The notes under the pieces are model-generated. The model did not search any database. It was not told where the DNA came from and saw only the letters and a program-made list of their open reading frames with translations. Below, piece by piece: positions 16,203 to 17,685 of a stretch of DNA of 17,685 nucleotides (positions within the stretch are counted from its first letter, which is position 1; the number at the start of each line of letters is the position of its first letter). The DNA is from Tannerellaceae bacterium (GTDB lineage Bacteria > Bacteroidota > Bacteroidia > Bacteroidales > Tannerellaceae). The stretch covers positions 1-17,685 of the forward strand of contig JAITHO010000043.1 of NCBI GenBank assembly GCA_031279915.1. The letters run 5' to 3'. The translations under genes were made by a program, and so were the position numbers.

Positions 16203-16229
16203 CACATAGCCCGCTAAAACAAATCAAAC

Positions 16230-16237
16230 TATATTTG
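16230..16237 (+). promoter_or_regulatory. candidate -7 element for the hybrid regulator gene
   Basis: TATATTTG matches the Bacteroidota -7 consensus TAnnTTTG and lies 26 bp before the ATG at 16264. The expected -33 position (about 16207-16210) has no TTG, and the nearest TTTG (16195-16198, inside the last unit of array 2) is too far away. It is therefore probably a weak or activator-dependent promoter. Confidence 0.45.
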
Positions 16238-16263
16238 TAGGCAACATCAGTAAGAGTATAAGA

Positions 16264-17685
16264 ATGAGTATCATTAAATCCTCCTCACTACATCGCATAT
16301 ATGCATTGCTAGGGCTGCTATTTGTCTTGAATCCGACAATAGCAGTCGAAATACTGCGTATGGAATGGATAAACGACCGTGACGGACTCTCGCAAAATAC
16401 AGTTCGCTGTATCATGCAAGACAATAAAGGATTTATGTGGTTCGGAACAATTAACGGGCTAAATCGATATAACGGCAAAGAATTTATCGTGATGCTTCCA
16501 CAAACCGGCAACTTCGCATCACTCCCCGACAACAGAATTAGAAGCCTGCAAGAAGATAAACACGGATACATCTGGATTCGTACAACCAACAACGTATTCT
16601 GCTGCTATGATCCCCGCCTCGAACGCTTCGTGGATTACGATCCCACAAACCAACAAAAGAGCTTCACGCACATCGCGCAGTTCTCCAACGGCGACGTTTG
16701 GCTCTGGGGAGCCAGCGACGGATGCTGCCGAATAAGCAACGACGGCAAAAAACTCCGCGCCCAACGCTTCGGAGAAACAGAATTGGGTAGCCCGTCCGTG
16801 CATTTTGTATACGAAGACGCTCTCCAGCAAACCTGGATAGGCTCCCGAAGCGGATTATTCAGAATAGACAACAACCAAGCCCTCAAGATCTCCTCCGAAT
16901 TCTTCTCCAGCATCCACGAAACCCCCGACGGCCTCTATTTAATCAGCGATCAACACCTAACTTATTTCAATAACAAACAACAAACATTCGGACAACCAAT
17001 CGCATATCCCGGAGGCCAAACAATCATGCTAAACATGGCAACTTTACTGGATAACGGACTGATTTTAATAGCAACAAAAGAAGAATTAATCGCCTTCGAT
17101 TCCCAACAAAAGATATTTATCCCCGCCGCGACATTATTCCAGAACGAAATAGTTCGCAATGCAACCTTTTATACCGATAATAAAGGCAATAAATGGGTTT
17201 ATAATATCTCAGGATCAGTCTGGCGAAACTTCCCCGATAATCACTTCGAGAAAATCAACCTTATCCCAGCCGATATCCTGACAGCAATCGACGCAGAACG
17301 CTATGAAATATACCACGATTCCCATAATATAATATGGATAACAACCTACGGAAACGGACTATTCGCTCTCGATCAAAACAACGGACAAACATATCATTAT
17401 ACAACAGATAATAGCGATCTGCCAACCGACTATTTATTGTGCGTAACAGAAGATCGGCTCGGAGAAATATGGGTCGGAACCGAATTTTCAGGTATAAGCA
17501 AAATTTCGCTGAATAACTATCCGGTAAAGATATTATATCCGGCATCCGACGAGCGTAGCCCACGCAAAAATGCAGTTCGTTTGATCTACGAAGACAGGCA
17601 GGGACGCTTCTGGATCGGTACGCGAACCGGCTATCTGCACATTTACGACGCATCATTCATCAAACTCAAATCCCACAAAATCGAC
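16264..17685 (+). CDS. hybrid two-component system regulator (HTCS), N-terminal sensor part; 3' truncated by window
   Basis: The frame is open from the ATG at 16264 to the window edge (474 codons, no stop). A signal peptide or anchor covers about 1-27 (LLGLLFVLNPTIA). The rest is a series of two-component-regulator propeller blades: GLSQNTVRCIMQDNKGFMWF, then QEDKHGYIWIRT, FSNGDVWLWG, YEDALQQTWIGSRSGLFRI, DSHNIIWITTYGNGLFAL, TEDRLGEIWVGTEFSGISKI and YEDRQGRFWIGTRTGYLHIY. This is the periplasmic ligand-sensing half of Bacteroidota HTCS proteins, which continue with a YYY domain, a membrane helix, histidine kinase, receiver and AraC-type DNA-binding domain. Those parts lie beyond the window and are inferred. 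Divergent placement next to the GH105-susCD operon suggests that it senses the pectic oligosaccharide and activates the PUL. Confidence 0.93.
   Translation, partial: MSIIKSSSLHRIYALLGLLFVLNPTIAVEILRMEWINDRDGLSQNTVRCIMQDNKGFMWFGTINGLNRYNGKEFIVMLPQTGNFASLPDNRIRSLQEDKHGYIWIRTTNNVFCCYDPRLERFVDYDPTNQQKSFTHIAQFSNGDVWLWGASDGCCRISNDGKKLRAQRFGETELGSPSVHFVYEDALQQTWIGSRSGLFRIDNNQALKISSEFFSSIHETPDGLYLISDQHLTYFNNKQQTFGQPIAYPGGQTIMLNMATLLDNGLILIATKEELIAFDSQQKIFIPAATLFQNEIVRNATFYTDNKGNKWVYNISGSVWRNFPDNHFEKINLIPADILTAIDAERYEIYHDSHNIIWITTYGNGLFALDQNNGQTYHYTTDNSDLPTDYLLCVTEDRLGEIWVGTEFSGISKISLNNYPVKILYPASDERSPRKNAVRLIYEDRQGRFWIGTRTGYLHIYDASFIKLKSHKID

Noticed and set aside
15869..16207. 112-residue minus-strand frame with 14-residue repeats
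   Set aside because: A 42 bp period is a multiple of three, so any unit without a stop stays open. There is no promoter or start context, and the DNA repeat explains the frame.

Overview
This window comes from the chromosome of a member of the Bacteroidota, most likely the order Bacteroidales. The evidence is a SusC/SusD pair with a divergent hybrid two-component regulator, an S46 dipeptidyl-peptidase, and four promoter candidates of the Bacteroidota type (TAnnTTTG at -7, three of them with TTG or TTTG about 20 bp upstream). I cannot name the genus from the sequence.

Left part (163-5665, + strand): four tightly packed genes that look like one transcription unit. They are ruvB (Holliday-junction helicase motor), a Wzx/MATE-like polysaccharide flippase, a secreted S46 dipeptidyl-peptidase of the DPP7 type, and a nitroreductase-fold protein. 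Gaps are 4, 12 and 0 bp. A promoter lies almost on top of the ruvB start codon, and a strong intrinsic terminator follows the last gene.

Middle (5746-7605): a repeat-rich zone around one minus-strand gene. First comes a cluster of four near-perfect 28-29 bp palindromes with shared linkers, in which a fifth position is occupied by a different hairpin element. Then comes a helical protein with a proline-rich tail (possibly DUF6261) with its own clear promoter. Then comes a ten-unit tandem array with a 41-42 bp period.

Right part (7606-15485, - strand): a compact polysaccharide utilisation locus, transcribed in the order GH105, susC, susD, GH28. The GH105 (unsaturated rhamnogalacturonyl/galacturonyl hydrolase type) and GH28 (polygalacturonase/rhamnogalacturonase fold) enzymes point to a pectic substrate, probably oligomers of rhamnogalacturonan or homogalacturonan. 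An intrinsic terminator sits between susD and GH28. The operon promoter is upstream of GH105, and an inverted repeat abuts its -33 element; this is a good candidate operator.

Far right (15486-17685): the divergent intergenic region, holding a second tandem array (twelve units, 42 bp period), then the first 474 codons of a hybrid two-component system sensor, which runs off the end of the window.

The most unusual observation is that the two tandem arrays, about 8 kb apart and different at first sight, share the same skeleton: GAAAG, 10 variable bases, GAAAATCG, then 18 or 19 bases that are conserved within each array but differ between arrays. The period of 41-42 bp is close to four helical turns. 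I know of no named family with this layout.
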